A stretch of 44,178 bases of DNA from Saccoglossus kowalevskii (taxonomy: Eukaryota > Hemichordata > Enteropneusta > Harrimaniidae): assembly GCF_000003605.2 (NCBI RefSeq), contig NW_003153767.1:15329-59506 (forward strand), given 5' to 3'. Under the pieces are notes generated by a model that saw nothing but the letters and a program-made list of their open reading frames with translations, had not been told where the DNA came from and made no database searches. The translations under genes were made by a program, and so were the position numbers. How positions within the stretch are numbered: the first letter of the stretch is position 1; every line of letters starts with the position of its first letter. Shown piece after piece: positions 33,379-43,973 of this stretch.

Positions 33379-36300
33379 GTAAAGGTCATATTTTGCTCTT
33401 ACGGACGACGACTACAACAAGAACGTTAACATAGACATGAAGAAAGTACAACCAGGATTTATCTGAAACTCTGGTGGAAATAATACTGTAAAATACTTTA
33501 TTTTAGCTAGAATAAATTTTCGCTGAAAAGACTTTTCGGGTGTTTTGTATGGAATTTTTTGAAAGTAAAATATAGAAAAAAAGATTTATTCACTGGATTT
33601 TTTTTCACTGAATCATCCCTTAGTGAAAATAGTGAAAATTAATTCCAAGTGAAAATAAAGTATTTTACAGCATTAGACAAGTTTTGTGTTCTGCTGTTAC
33701 ATTAGAAACTTGTACATGTAAAAAAAACATGGTGTAAAAAAATCCATTTTGTCTGCGTAGGTGGGGGATGGGTGATTTGTTATACATTCAATAGTTCATC
33801 AGAACACAGGGATAATTGCGTGTACATTTTACTTGTAATCAACCCCCTATTCTCACATGGAAACTGACAGGTGGCAATATAACTCAAAACTCATGTTGAT
33901 TGAAAGTGAGAGTCAGCTTAATCCTGCAAAATGTAAGAAAGATTTGTTCAAACTTGGAGTCGGGTGTGCTGCAATGCATGCTGGGTCGGATGTTTACCAC
34001 TTTATGTGAGAATTGAACAATGCCTTCAAATCTCCTCAATAATTATATAAAAAAAAACACAAAGATTATTACCGTAATATTTTTCATTTCAGACTATAAT
34101 CCATGCTGTCGTTACCAGATTAGCAGCTGGTGAAAGGCCGTTAGAATGTTGCTACGCTATCCGATTAGCCGACTCCAAATCCAGTGACTGTTATTGGATT
34201 CATCATGACCTCACTGTGGGATTCGTTCGTAAGAAGTATGAGAGTCTACATCATGATGGTGACTGGAAGTAAGATATGTATTGTAATTTAGTGTGCAATT
34301 GACATGGCATTAGACCATGTATGTTATTGACACGGCATCACAGAGTGCATATGCTGATAAGCGTATCTTGTGATTTAATAAAGTGAAGAGCAGCAAATGA
34401 AAGACTTCGCTGTAGTCACCTGACATTCAGTTGACGTGGTTGACACATTCAGAAAATCAGCCAACTCGAAAAAACATTTTTTTGCCTGACTATGCATATT
34501 ATACATGTATGAATAAGAGGTTGTTAAATTCTGTCATATTCAGTTTCTCGTAAACATTTTAATTCTTTAGATAGAATCAGTTCATAAAGCAAGTATTTTT
34601 ATTCAATTTTACCCGATTTTTTTTTTATCAGGTATGAATTGCGGATACGCTATCTACCGAAAAGTTATCCAGATATGTATGAAAAAGATAAAGTCACGTT
34701 TTTTTATTTCTATGACCAGGTAATATGATTGTTTTAGAGTCGCATGGTGTGTATGAAAACAATGTAATTGACATGTTTTGTACATGTATATATCATTTGT
34801 GACCTTTCAGCATAACAACAGCTTTCTTTATGTTATCATTGAAACCATAATAAGCCATAGGTGTTGATATTCCATTATTAATTTAGTACGCAGTCACTGA
34901 TTGGTTGACCACCGTCTGCGTGGAAAATGCTGTAATGTTCCATTTCCCTTTTTAAAAGTTAAACGGTAGTTCTGTTCTAGTTTAGTTCATGCTCAACTGT
35001 GGGTCAGGTACCGGTAGTTCATCTGTTTACTATGCAACGTTCATGTTTTATAGCATTCTACAAGTTTATGTAATTATCAGAAGTTTACACTTTCGTTTGA
35101 AGTGTTTCGATCACCAATAAATGAAGTTTATGTTAACAAGTGATTCGTGAGAGTTCAAGTTCAAGTTGTTCCGTTGCAATCGTAACTCAAGTTGAAATGC
35201 AATCCACATACATTTCCAATAGGTTTAGATACCCCTAAGTTTTTTTTACAGAAATATTATACTGTATGTGCAAAAATGTGCCGTATTGTATTCATTATCA
35301 AAACATATTTTATCACACTTCTGTAATATAATACGTACACTGCTACAAGTTAATAAAACAAATATTGTATGTATCTCATCAATTTTATGAATAACAATTT
35401 CTCAAAATACTAAAAAATAGTAGAATAATGAGCAGTGAAAATGTTTCTAGAAATCACAGTAATTTTGTGCAATTTCATTTCCCTGAAAATTGGTCTCATA
35501 AGTTCACAGTTACTGAATTTGACCTATGACCTATCTTATAACCCTACATACATGTAATGAACACCATGTGACACAGATTTGCATATTTGTAGGTTCGTAA
35601 TGATTACCTGGCCAGCACTGCTGAAAATATAGACCAGGACATTGCCATACAGCTGGGGTGCTTGGAAATCAGGAGGTTTTTCAAAGATATGCCACAAATG
35701 GCATTGGACAAAAAAGCCAACTTTGAATACTTAGAGTAAGTACATGTATTTGTGTTAATATCACATTCATTCATGACATGGCGCCCTCATACAACCTGGT
35801 ACATGCACAACTCCTAAGGGTCATAAATGTACATCCATGGGCATGATCTGTTTACCTCATTTTTTTATTGTGAATTTATGCAACTGAATTTGCTTCTTTG
35901 TTATAGGAACCTAAACACAAAGTTGTTGTCTAAACCAATCAACATCATTTTTGTGTCTGCTTTACTGCTTAAAGTACATTGTGCTTTAAAACTATCTCTG
36001 TAATAAATAGTGAATGAAGTAATGAATTCAGAATAAATAATGATTCCTTTTTTTTTTTTTTCCATTACAGGAAAGAGATTGGGTTGAAAAGGTTCTTTCC
36101 TAGGTCTGCGCTAGAAAGCGTCAAGGTACATTGATTTCTACCTCTGTAGTACTCAACTACAAACCATTTTTCAGGTTCATGTATTGTGAGTGAGAAAGTA
36201 CTGATTCAGAAGTGAATTTTTAAAAACATTTATTTCCAGTTAGAATTGCATAAATTGAGAAATGTTCACGGGGATGAATTTTGAGTCATTGGCCCACCAT

Positions 36301-39300
36301 TTTGTAAAAAAAAAAAGTTGTTGAATTCTTTCTAACACATATCTGAACTTGCTCCAAGGTTCAAGTTTCCCCTTACAATGTATATGAGGGTGAATTACGT
36401 CGCCAACATTGAACATGTCCCAGGGTATTGTTTTCATGTTTGAACAGGTGTTACAGCGCATGATGTCAAATAGAAACCTGTCGATTGAATGCGCATTGTA
36501 AAGTTGTCTGAATAAAGACTCTAACACTTCATAGTTGTGCTTTCCCACTGTACATTCTAGAATTCTTTCTCCACAGCCGAAGAATTTGCGGAAACTCATT
36601 CTACATTATTTCAAGCAGTACAGTGGTCTTAATGAGGAGCACTGCGTCTACCAGTTCTTTCAATTATTAGCAACAGTATCAATGTTCGATCAAGAGAAAT
36701 TCAAATGTGCCTTAGGGGTGAGTGAGTTTTCCATTCATTTATGAACGGTACAGTGACTTCTTGGAAGCCATTATGCATAGCGCCCCCTTGTGGCAGCTCT
36801 TGGTGACCTGATATTGTTTATACTAATTTGGACTTTGGACCATTTTGGGTTAATGTACTTGTAATAGTGCATATACATTAATTTTATAACATGTTTTATA
36901 ACAAAGGATGCAAGTTGGATAATAAATGTTACAAAATTACACAATTTTGACAGAAAATTCATTCATTATTTTTTCCCAAAATAATTCATTTAATCTTTTC
37001 TCAATTTAGTAATTTTACAATTCCATATTACAATTATGAACATGAACACTTATACAGTCAAACCTGTGCATAATGACTTTATAGACAGGTGGTCTTTATA
37101 TAGAATTAGATTATAATTTTATGCATATTCAGCTCGTATGTTCCACATAATATTTATCCAGGAAAAAATGAGATGGTGCTGTTGTTACCAAATGACAATA
37201 TCTAAAATCAAATTAATTCTAAACATTTATTTTAGTCTCTGAACAAAGACGAATCATCAAAAATATTGCTGAAAGGGTGATCTCTTCCACAAGACGGATG
37301 GTTTTTATACATAGGTTGTTCATGCGTGTATATTATGCCTGAAAGTGGTCACTATAGGCAGGTGTTCTTTATATAGAGGTGGTCACTATAAGCAGCTGTT
37401 CTTTATACAGAGGTGGTCACTATAGGCAGGTGGTCATTATACAGAGGTGGTCACTATAGGCAGGTGTTCTTTATACAGAGGTGGTCATTATACAGAGGTG
37501 GTCACTATAGGCAGGTGGTCATTATAGAGGTGGTCACTATAGGCAGGTGGACACTATAGGCAGGTGGATGTTATACAGAGGTGGTCACTATAGGCAGGTG
37601 GTCATTATACAGAGGTGGTCACTATAGGCAGGTGGTTGTTATACAGAGGTGGTCGTTATATAGAGGTGGTCACTATGCCAGGTTTGATTGTAATGTAATA
37701 TAATAATACCCATGATGCATCATGTTTGTTTTCAGACTGGTTGGAGCATATCAGTGGACCTTGTAGTGAGTCCAAGAGACGGTATTAGTTGTCTTACAGA
37801 TAAGGCAGCCTCTGTAAGTAGCAATATTTAATACATAGCTGTGTGGTTTGGTTTATTGGGAATATCTTTTTCTGTCATTATTATCTCTTATATCTTAAAT
37901 TCAAAATTGGCCAAGGCTTGGAAATTTGTATACAGTAATCCGGAACATAAAAATCTGGGTCGCTTCCTAATTACACTTGACAGTTTTTCTTTGTTTTTAT
38001 GGAGATGATATCTGCGCATTTGTTTTGGCATGTGACAGACAAGTATTGTGAAAACAGAAAATCAACAATGACAAGAGAGATTCGTTAAATCAATATTTCG
38101 CTATTACGTCATTTTACTACAATTCTCTAAAATTGCATGCCGCTTTTTCAACATGTTTTACAGTATTCTCTCTAATTTATTCAAAACAGTTGGTCATAAT
38201 TTTTTTTTTCATTGAAAAACTTGATGTTGCCCCATGTTGTAGCATTTACAAGAAAAATAAATTCTATTGTTAACCTATGGAATTAGTATTTTCTGTTCCC
38301 GTGAGATCTCAGGTTATGCGTGAACTCTAATATAAAAACATGACAAAGGTCACAGCATCGTACTGACGTCAAAACATTACTCAAAACTGTTTTTTTTTTA
38401 TATTTCCGCACTTAGTAGTATGCTATACACTTTTGATAATGGTTAGTTTTGATTTGATGAAATAAAGATATCTCAATGTCATAATCCTCTCTAAAAGGTA
38501 GAAATATCCAAATTTAACTATAAAAACAAGAAGTTCAAGATAAAAATCAAATCATCTAGTTTTTGAACAGACATTCAAAGCAATTCTTTCACGTATTACG
38601 CAGTGATGAGCTCCTCTGAAGTTTTGTTTCTATTGTAATGATAATGTACGTACATGTATGCTCGTACATAAAGTGGGCCTTACAGTTAAAGTAGTTACAA
38701 GATGGGAAATAAAAATTAAATTCTCCTTAAATTTACTTTTCAGCCAACTCACATGGCGGACTTCAGCCAGGTTGTTTCTGTGCAAGTCACATCCACTGAA
38801 AACGAAAGAAAGGGAATCTTACAGTTAAAAATTGCAGGTGCTAATGAGGTAAGGTCACAGGTCATACTATATAAAGCATTTTGAGGTCGTAGGTCATGCT
38901 ATATTAAGCATGTTGAGGTCGGGTTACTTAAGGTCGTAGTTCATACTCTTCAGAAGGATACTGTGAGGGCACAAGTCATAATACTTGTGCTGCTGAGGTG
39001 AGAGGTCATACTATTGGGCATGATATGCATGATATCGACATGGTCCCAATATATAAGGTTTTCTGGTAAGGTGGTGGTCATGATATCATGATGTATAGTG
39101 TCGCTGCATGCATGTGTTGGTAAACATCGATTTTTCTACAGTCCAATGCAGTCCCCTAATGTCAAATACAAATACAAGTTTTGACCTTGGCAATATGTGC
39201 ACAAACGTGGTTTGTTGACCTTATCTCTTAAACTTGATGTAAAATATTTATAAAAAAGATGCGAGAGATTGTTATACTGTTTTACAATTAATGTGGTATT

Positions 39301-42300
39301 TAAGATTAATTTGTTTGTTTGAGGATAGTGATGTCTTAATTCCATATTTGGCATCTTGGGTAGGTCGTAGGTCAAAACCCACAATGCACGCTGGTTTTAC
39401 ACCAATATTCCTGATGATTCAGCAGTACCCTAAGAACAATGTCAAATCCAGGGAATCTGGATTTGTTTCTTCCACCATCCCACAATAATATCGTTAATTT
39501 GTTTTTATTCTGATGATCAACGTAGATATAATTACTTAGACCTAAACTATGTTGCCAGCAGTGTGTGGCCGATATATTTTCCCACTAATATCACCCTTGC
39601 ACAGCGCCCTCTGTTGATTCAAACTTACAAAATTGTGCGCAGTGGGGCGTGCATACTGATTACTTCCATGGACGTGTGAGGTGCACATCTTATTTGTTCA
39701 TACTTGTCGTTGTTATGATGTCATCATCATGTGATATCAATACATGACCCAAGAGTGAATGGTGGCACTTACGTCTGGAGCGAAGGTCATATTTGGGATG
39801 TTTGTGTTTGCTTATCTTTTTCTCGTAAACTACCGTATTGCTAAGCAGTCGTTGATATTCGAGACAACATTTTTTTTCTGAACTTTCCAGCAATTTCACA
39901 AAGATTTTGTTTTAAAAAAGATCATCGAGACATTAACTCAAAAATCCAAGTGAAATTTTCAGCATTCACAATTTTCTTAAACATGCAAAGTTTGTGAAAA
40001 TTTAATTTTCATGAAAATTAGTTTCGCAAGAGGCAAATTTTGACTGGTAAAATTGAAAATTTTTGTGGTTACTGTGGTGAATACTACTATAAATAAATAA
40101 ATGTTGTTCTGATACATGTCATTATGTGAAATTCCTTTCATCAGAACTTCAGTGATTTACTGTGGTTTTGAAAATTTGCTTTCACAACTATAAAGTTAGT
40201 TGTTTATTTATCCTATTACACCAGTTGAACTTTTCGACCTTTGACCCCAAAGTCAACTTTTGTTACGTGTCACAAAATAAATCAGCTTAATTTTTTCCAT
40301 ATTTTCACAAAATTGTTGATTAAGTCCTGTATATTGTGTTCCTTTACTTCAAAATTACTAAAAAAAAAAGAAACAAGAAAACTTAATGCAAAATGTTGCA
40401 CTGACATTTTTCTGGGTGATTTCCAAATGGCACTGTCAACCAATCAAAAAATGGTTTGTTGTCATGTAATAATTCATTAAATAAATGGATGTAATTACTG
40501 CATGTATTAAAATGAAAATTACTGTAAAATAATTTATTTTCGCTTAGATTTTTTTATTTTTGCTATTTTCCCTGAAGGAATTATTCAGTAAAAATAAAAT
40601 CCAGCGAATATACTTTTTTTCTTATATTTTACATTCAACTCTTCAAAAATCAGTGAAAATAAATTCCATACAAAACATCCCAAATGTCTTTTCAGCGAAA
40701 ATTAATTTCAAAAATTAATTTATTAAAATTTGATATATTGGTCCATTTTTTGTCATTGATATGTCGGACATTATGGCACTCTGTTTTGCATGACCCTTGC
40801 CCCTTATTTTGCCTCCCTGCATTGCATGTAACAAGATAGTATTCGTCAATATGATACCATTTCCTGTTAATATGAATCCTGAATCACACCGTATTAGTCA
40901 CAGTTTATTATTTATCTTATGACGAGCATCTCCTGCATGCCGCTGTTGTCAGTCACACATATTTCAAAAGTATTGTTTCTAACTCCAGACCCAAAATGTT
41001 GTTTTAGTTTCCGTGCAACTGCTGTCAACATAAACGAACATGCTCAAATTGTGTACAAGTAAGTACTGCTTGCTTTAGAGCTGCTCAATGTGTTTACTTT
41101 CTTTTTTTTTTTTTTTTTAATAATCTTGTGCGTTTTACTCATATTTATTTGCCATTACTCATCTGTTTTTTATTTTTCATAACGATAAACGGTGTGCATT
41201 ATTGTTTTGTTCAGTTATTAGCTCGCTGACTGCCAAGCTACTTACAACATACAGAAACTGTAAGAAGGTTATTTGGTCACATGTATGCGAATTAGCAAAA
41301 TGATGCATAAGTATTTTGGTAGTAAAAAATATTTAGCAGACTTTGCTGAATTTAACCACTTTCCTCAAAACCATTTCATGGTTAAAGAATGCTAGATTGT
41401 CTTAACCAGATTTGGTTCTTTTGATCTGAACTGATAGTGAAAATAGATTTAGGATTATTTGATTTTTGTTAACAAAATAGACATATTGTAAAATATGTCT
41501 TGATTCTATGTCAGTCAGTGATACTAATCCCAGGTGAGCTATTTGGCCATGGATGCCAACTTAATACACTTGTGTGTGGTGGGAATAATAATATTAAAAT
41601 TACTGACAGCATGTTGTCTGTTTCACATCTTGTTCTCTTTACCATTACATGTAGAACATGTATTCTATATGTAAGACATATTAACTCCTCGTTACTAAGT
41701 GTCACATGGCACAGCTGGGGTCCTGTCTTCAAACTGAGTCGTGTCTGGAAATACACAATACGTCTAAACGTATGGCTTTCAGGGTTGTGAGGAAAAGATA
41801 GTTCATTTAAATGTCATTATATTTAGTGGATAACCACATCATTGAAATTATTATACACTCAATGTAACCGTCTTTCATTAGCATTTTTGGACACTCCTGT
41901 CAAATTTTTTTTTTCAAATATTTGTTTATGACAACACTAAGAAATTAGGCGTGTTTAGTCCTACGTGTTAAAAATGTTGGCATCCGTTGATGGTTGTCGT
42001 ATTGAAGTTTCAATTAAGTTTTCTTGTAGTATTATTTTCCTGTGGTAAGCAGAGATCAACAAAATAACCCTTTTTATTTTTTTACGTGACAAAGACCGGT
42101 AATAATTGAGGGTTTTAGATGGATTTTGAAGAATGATCAATCTTTTTTATTTGATGGGGTAGATTGTATTGTATTCTATACTGGGATTGGTTGTATTATT
42201 AGTATGTTAACATTTTCACCACCAGACTTTCTCGCTCAAATGTTTCTGCACTTTTTTCTTATATTCTTCAATATTTCTTGAAATGAACCCTAATTTTGGA

Positions 42301-43973
42301 GCCAATAGACAAAATTTGAGTCAATTTTGAGTTTTATTATTCAAAATTTTGGCTATTTTTTTCCCATTCTAATGAAGGAAAGTGCGGGCTATATATAAAC
42401 AGGTATATTATGAAGATTTAGATTATTGATGACACTTATAAATATTAATGCAACTGTTCACACCAATTACACATGATGTTGATACCAGTTCTTATAGATT
42501 TGTCAAAAAATGTTTTTATAAAGAAATGGTAAAATTGAATAATTCTTATAAATTAGTTTTCTTTTTGTATACAGAAACAGTGATGAGCATTTAATATAAA
42601 CACATTGTAGTCTACTGCACCTAATACAGCACTGATAATTTGTTAATGGGTTAGGATCTTCTTTGCATGTATGTTCAAATTCTATGAATAAACCAAAAAA
42701 ATGAAATAGTGCAAAACAAATGGATTTTCCACAGATAATCTTTCATCAGTTTTTGTATGTAAATGTTGCAAATGTGGTTAATAAAGTTTTCCATATACCG
42801 TATATGCATATTAATTAGGTCATTTGCATATCATTAACCTTTTGAGCACCAAAGTCAATTTTTGTCATGATTCATGAAATAGTTCTATATACTGTCTGTG
42901 CATATTAATTAGGTGATTTGCATATCATTAACCATTTGAGCGCAAAAGTCAACTTTTGTCACGATTCATGAAATAATTCTGTATACCGTCTGTGTATATT
43001 AATTAGGTAATTTGCATATCATTAGCCTTTTGAGCACCAAAGTCAAATTTTTCCACATTTTTACCAAAATTTTTATCTACACTTGTAGCTAATTTTCTCC
43101 ATTTGGTCAAAATTTTAAAAGAAATTGTATAAAAATATGAAAAAATCATATGTAATAGTGCACTCATCTTTTCAAAATGTTTTAACTGTGTTTAAAAATG
43201 ATGGTGACAATGAGGTACATAAGGTAACTTTATTGATGGTTTGAAGGAGTATGTGTTGCTATTACCAGAGGTACATTACTTGGGGTTTGCAACACGCATA
43301 GTACTGTATGGTGACATCATGCCAAGATTCCATTCAAGTCTCATCTCATAGATAGCGAGACTGATTCTACGACCTTCTGACCTGATATAGGCAGTTTGTA
43401 ACAAAACAATAAAACATGTATTACCACATTTATAGGGAAAAAATGTAATACATCGAAAATGTACAGAAAATATAGTTATCGTAATCCGTCATATTGTGAG
43501 CAGCTATTTTGATTCCCAGTATCCTAGTTACCTCGGGCATGTGCATTCACATTTTTCTGAGTTGGAACGCTTATGCGAGAGCAAGATCGTGACGGGATCT
43601 TGGTATCATGTCACCGTAGTTGCAAACCCCCAGTAATGTACCTGTGCTATTACCAAGTAACTTTTGATTAATGTACATTTTTTTTAAATTTTTTTTTCTT
43701 TCATGAAATTTTTACTAATGAATAATGAAAGCTCAATATCAAAGATATGGTTTTCAAGACGTTCTGCATGTTACTTTAAAAAATAAATAAATTCTAGTTT
43801 CCTAGAATTAATTGTATTACTTATTCACATGTATTATTTTAACTTTTCTCCGCAGGCTGTGTATATTACTGTGCCCTCTGTCAACACTGCGGAGGACATG
43901 GCAGATATCATTGATGGTTATTGTCGGCTGACGTTGGATTCCAAACAGTCATTTATGATAAAGCCTCATCAAG
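33295..43973 (+). CDS. PTK2: focal adhesion kinase, N-terminal FERM-domain part (9 exons)
   Basis: Joining nine exons with consistent phase gives 329 codons plus one base. The product aligns along its length with the FERM domain of vertebrate FAK, for example WKYELRIRYLPK, LGCLEIRR, GLKRFFP, FKCALG, GILQLKIAGA and MADIIDGYCRL. FAK is a cytoplasmic tyrosine kinase at integrin adhesions. Its FERM domain (F1 about 5-93, F2 94-219, F3 220-320) binds receptor tails and PIP2 and inhibits the kinase. The basic patch KPKNLRK (182-188) corresponds to human 216-222. At the F2-kinase contact, human Tyr180 and Val196 are Phe146 and Tyr162, while Met183 and Asn193 are kept. The neighbouring Tyr194 is Phe160. 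The short N-terminus (27 residues before THIIH-like F1 core) lacks the longer vertebrate leader. The linker, kinase, proline-rich and FAT regions lie beyond the window. Confidence 0.97.
34093..34268 (+). CDS. PTK2: FAK coding exon 2
   Basis: Acceptor TTTTCATTTCAG, donor GGAA|GTAAGA. Residues 29-87 (last codon split after two bases), the bulk of F1, including CYAIRLADSKS and VRKKYE. Confidence 0.96.
34632..34719 (+). CDS. PTK2: FAK coding exon 3
   Basis: Acceptor TTTTTTTATCAG, donor CCAG|GTAATA. Completes Lys87 and encodes YELRIRYLPKSYPDM through FFYFYDQ (to residue 116), the F1-F2 junction. Confidence 0.96.
35593..35735 (+). CDS. PTK2: FAK coding exon 4
   Basis: Acceptor TTTGTAG, donor AGA|GTAAGT. 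Residues 117-163 plus two bases of 164: F2 helices with IQLGCLEIRRFFKDM. Contains the positions equivalent to human Tyr180, Met183, Asn193, Tyr194 and Val196. Confidence 0.96.
36071..36125 (+). CDS. PTK2: FAK coding exon 5
   Basis: A 55-nt exon after a long T tract and CCATTACAG; donor AAG|GTACAT. Encodes KEIGLKRFFPRSALESVK (to residue 182), ending at the first Lys of the basic patch. Confidence 0.95.
36577..36717 (+). CDS. PTK2: FAK coding exon 6
   Basis: Acceptor TTCTTTCTCCACAG, donor GGG|GTGAGT. Residues 183-229: the rest of the basic patch (PKNLRK) and the end of F2 into F3 (MFDQEKFKCALG). Confidence 0.96.
36778..36793 (-). promoter_or_regulatory. CTCF-type binding motif in FAK intron
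   Basis: The minus strand reads CCACAAGGGGGCGCTA, a 15/16 match to CCASYAGRKGGCRSYR, 61 bp after the end of exon 6. Binding is inferred. Confidence 0.4.
37053..37692. mobile_element. TIR element with an internal minisatellite
   Basis: Left end TACAGTCAAACCTGTGCATA. The right end, read on the other strand, is TACAATCAAACCTGGCATAG: about 25-bp inverted repeats, with TA at both outer ends, as in Tc1/mariner-type non-autonomous elements. The interior right half (37343-37680) is a tandem array of about 36-bp units built from two 17-18 bp half-units (AGGTGGTCACTATAGGC and AGGTGGTCATTATACAG). These resemble the DNA just inside the TIR. The element fills most of the intron between exons 6 and 7 and ends 43 bp before exon 7. 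Confidence 0.8.
37343..37680. repeat. about 36-bp minisatellite (two 17-18 bp half-units)
   Basis: About nine full units with insertions or losses of single half-units. The variable positions are mainly TCATT/TCGTT/TTGTT and ATACAG/ATATAG. Confidence 0.95.
37736..37813 (+). CDS. PTK2: FAK coding exon 7
   Basis: Acceptor TTGTTTTCAG, donor TCT|GTAAGT. Residues 230-255, TGWSISVDLVVSPRDGISCL onward, F3. Confidence 0.96.
37814..38743. other. FAK intron, nothing else recognised
   Basis: Plain AT-rich intron, 930 bp, with a TACATGTA near 38650. Confidence 0.6.
38744..38848 (+). CDS. PTK2: FAK coding exon 8
   Basis: Acceptor TTACTTTTCAG, donor GAG|GTAAGG. Residues 256-290, PTHMADFSQVVSVQV then GILQLKIAGANE, F3. 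Confidence 0.96.
38846..39020 (+). repeat. degenerate tandem repeat starting at the exon 8 donor
   Basis: The unit GAGGT...AGGTCATACTATATAAAGCA (about 32-37 bp) is repeated at 38846, 38883 and, more diverged, at about 38915, 38966 and 38996. The first unit contains the genuine splice donor (GAG|GTAAGG). Later units carry GAGGTCG and GAGGTGAG. Confidence 0.6.
39021..40519. other. FAK intron 8, left part
   Basis: No exon-like segment recognised. A CTCF-like site lies at 39602-39617. The stretch 39900-40200 has GTGAAAATTT-rich, element-like sequence without definable ends. Confidence 0.4.
39602..39617 (-). promoter_or_regulatory. weak CTCF-type motif in FAK intron
   Basis: The minus strand reads TCAACAGAGGGCGCTG, a 14/16 match to the CTCF consensus, with the core AGAGGGCGCTG intact. 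Confidence 0.3.
40520..40718 (-). mobile_element. MITE, TACTGTA family 1, right-truncated copy
   Basis: Starts TACTGTAAAATAATTTATTT and follows the family through AAAATAAAATCCAGCGAATA to CTTTTCAGCGAAAATTAATT. It then loses the terminal AAAGTATTTTACAGTA. Same orientation as 15671-15882. Confidence 0.78.
40719..42214. other. FAK intron 8, middle
   Basis: AT-rich with a T run at 41103-41118. The overlapping ORFs at 41500-41790 on opposite strands have no recognisable similarity. Confidence 0.4.
42215..42378 (-). mobile_element. MITE-like element, inverted relative of 31057-31262
   Basis: On the minus strand it aligns with the right three-quarters of the 31057-31262 element, ending GTCTGGTGGTGAAAATG against GTCTGGTGGTAAAAAGG. 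The other terminus is not preserved. Confidence 0.6.
42379..42785. other. FAK intron 8, no feature recognised
   Basis: AT-rich spacer. Confidence 0.4.
42786..43065. repeat. 94-bp tandem repeat, three copies
   Basis: Units start near 42790, 42885 and 42980. Each contains ATACCGT or ATACTGT, then CATATTAATTAGGT, ATTTGCATATCATTA, and GAGC(A/G)C(C/A)AAAGTCAA. The second half of each unit resembles the end of the AGCACC element family (6484, 20440), and the sequence after the third copy continues like that family. Each unit carries the octamer ATTTGCAT and a TTAATTAG homeodomain-type core. Confidence 0.8.
43258..43265. repeat. 8-bp target site duplication, left
   Basis: GCTATTAC, repeated at 43646-43653 on the other side of the hAT-like element. 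Confidence 0.75.
43266..43645. mobile_element. non-autonomous hAT-like element
   Basis: Starts CAGAGGTACATTACTTGGGG. The right end, read on the other strand, is ACAGGTACATTACTGGGGGT. The inverted ends match well for about 28 bp and then resume with GGTGACAT(C/G)AT(G/A)CCAAGAT, giving about 50 bp of imperfect TIR. It is flanked by an exact 8-bp duplication (GCTATTAC). CAGAGGT-type ends plus an 8-bp duplication are characteristic of the hAT superfamily. About 380 bp, no coding capacity. It sits in FAK intron 8, 210 bp before exon 9. Confidence 0.85.
43646..43653. repeat. 8-bp target site duplication, right
   Basis: GCTATTAC, identical to 43258-43265. Confidence 0.75.
43856..43973 (+). CDS. PTK2: FAK coding exon 9
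   Basis: Acceptor TTTTCTCCGCAG, donor CAAG|GTGAGA. Residues 291-329 plus one base: AVYITVPSVNTAEDMADIID through SFMIKPHQ, the end of F3. It leaves an incomplete codon, so the gene continues beyond the window. Confidence 0.95.

Noticed and set aside
36240..36599. 119-codon minus-strand ORF overlapping FAK exon 6
   Set aside because: Mostly intronic and antisense to a confirmed exon. Shadow ORF.
37343..37680. CRISPR-like regular repeats
   Set aside because: Units are contiguous with no unique spacers, and the genome is eukaryotic. It is a minisatellite.
41500..41790. 96-codon ORF with an antisense 81-codon ORF
   Set aside because: Opposite-strand ORFs of similar size in an intron, no motif, no splice support.
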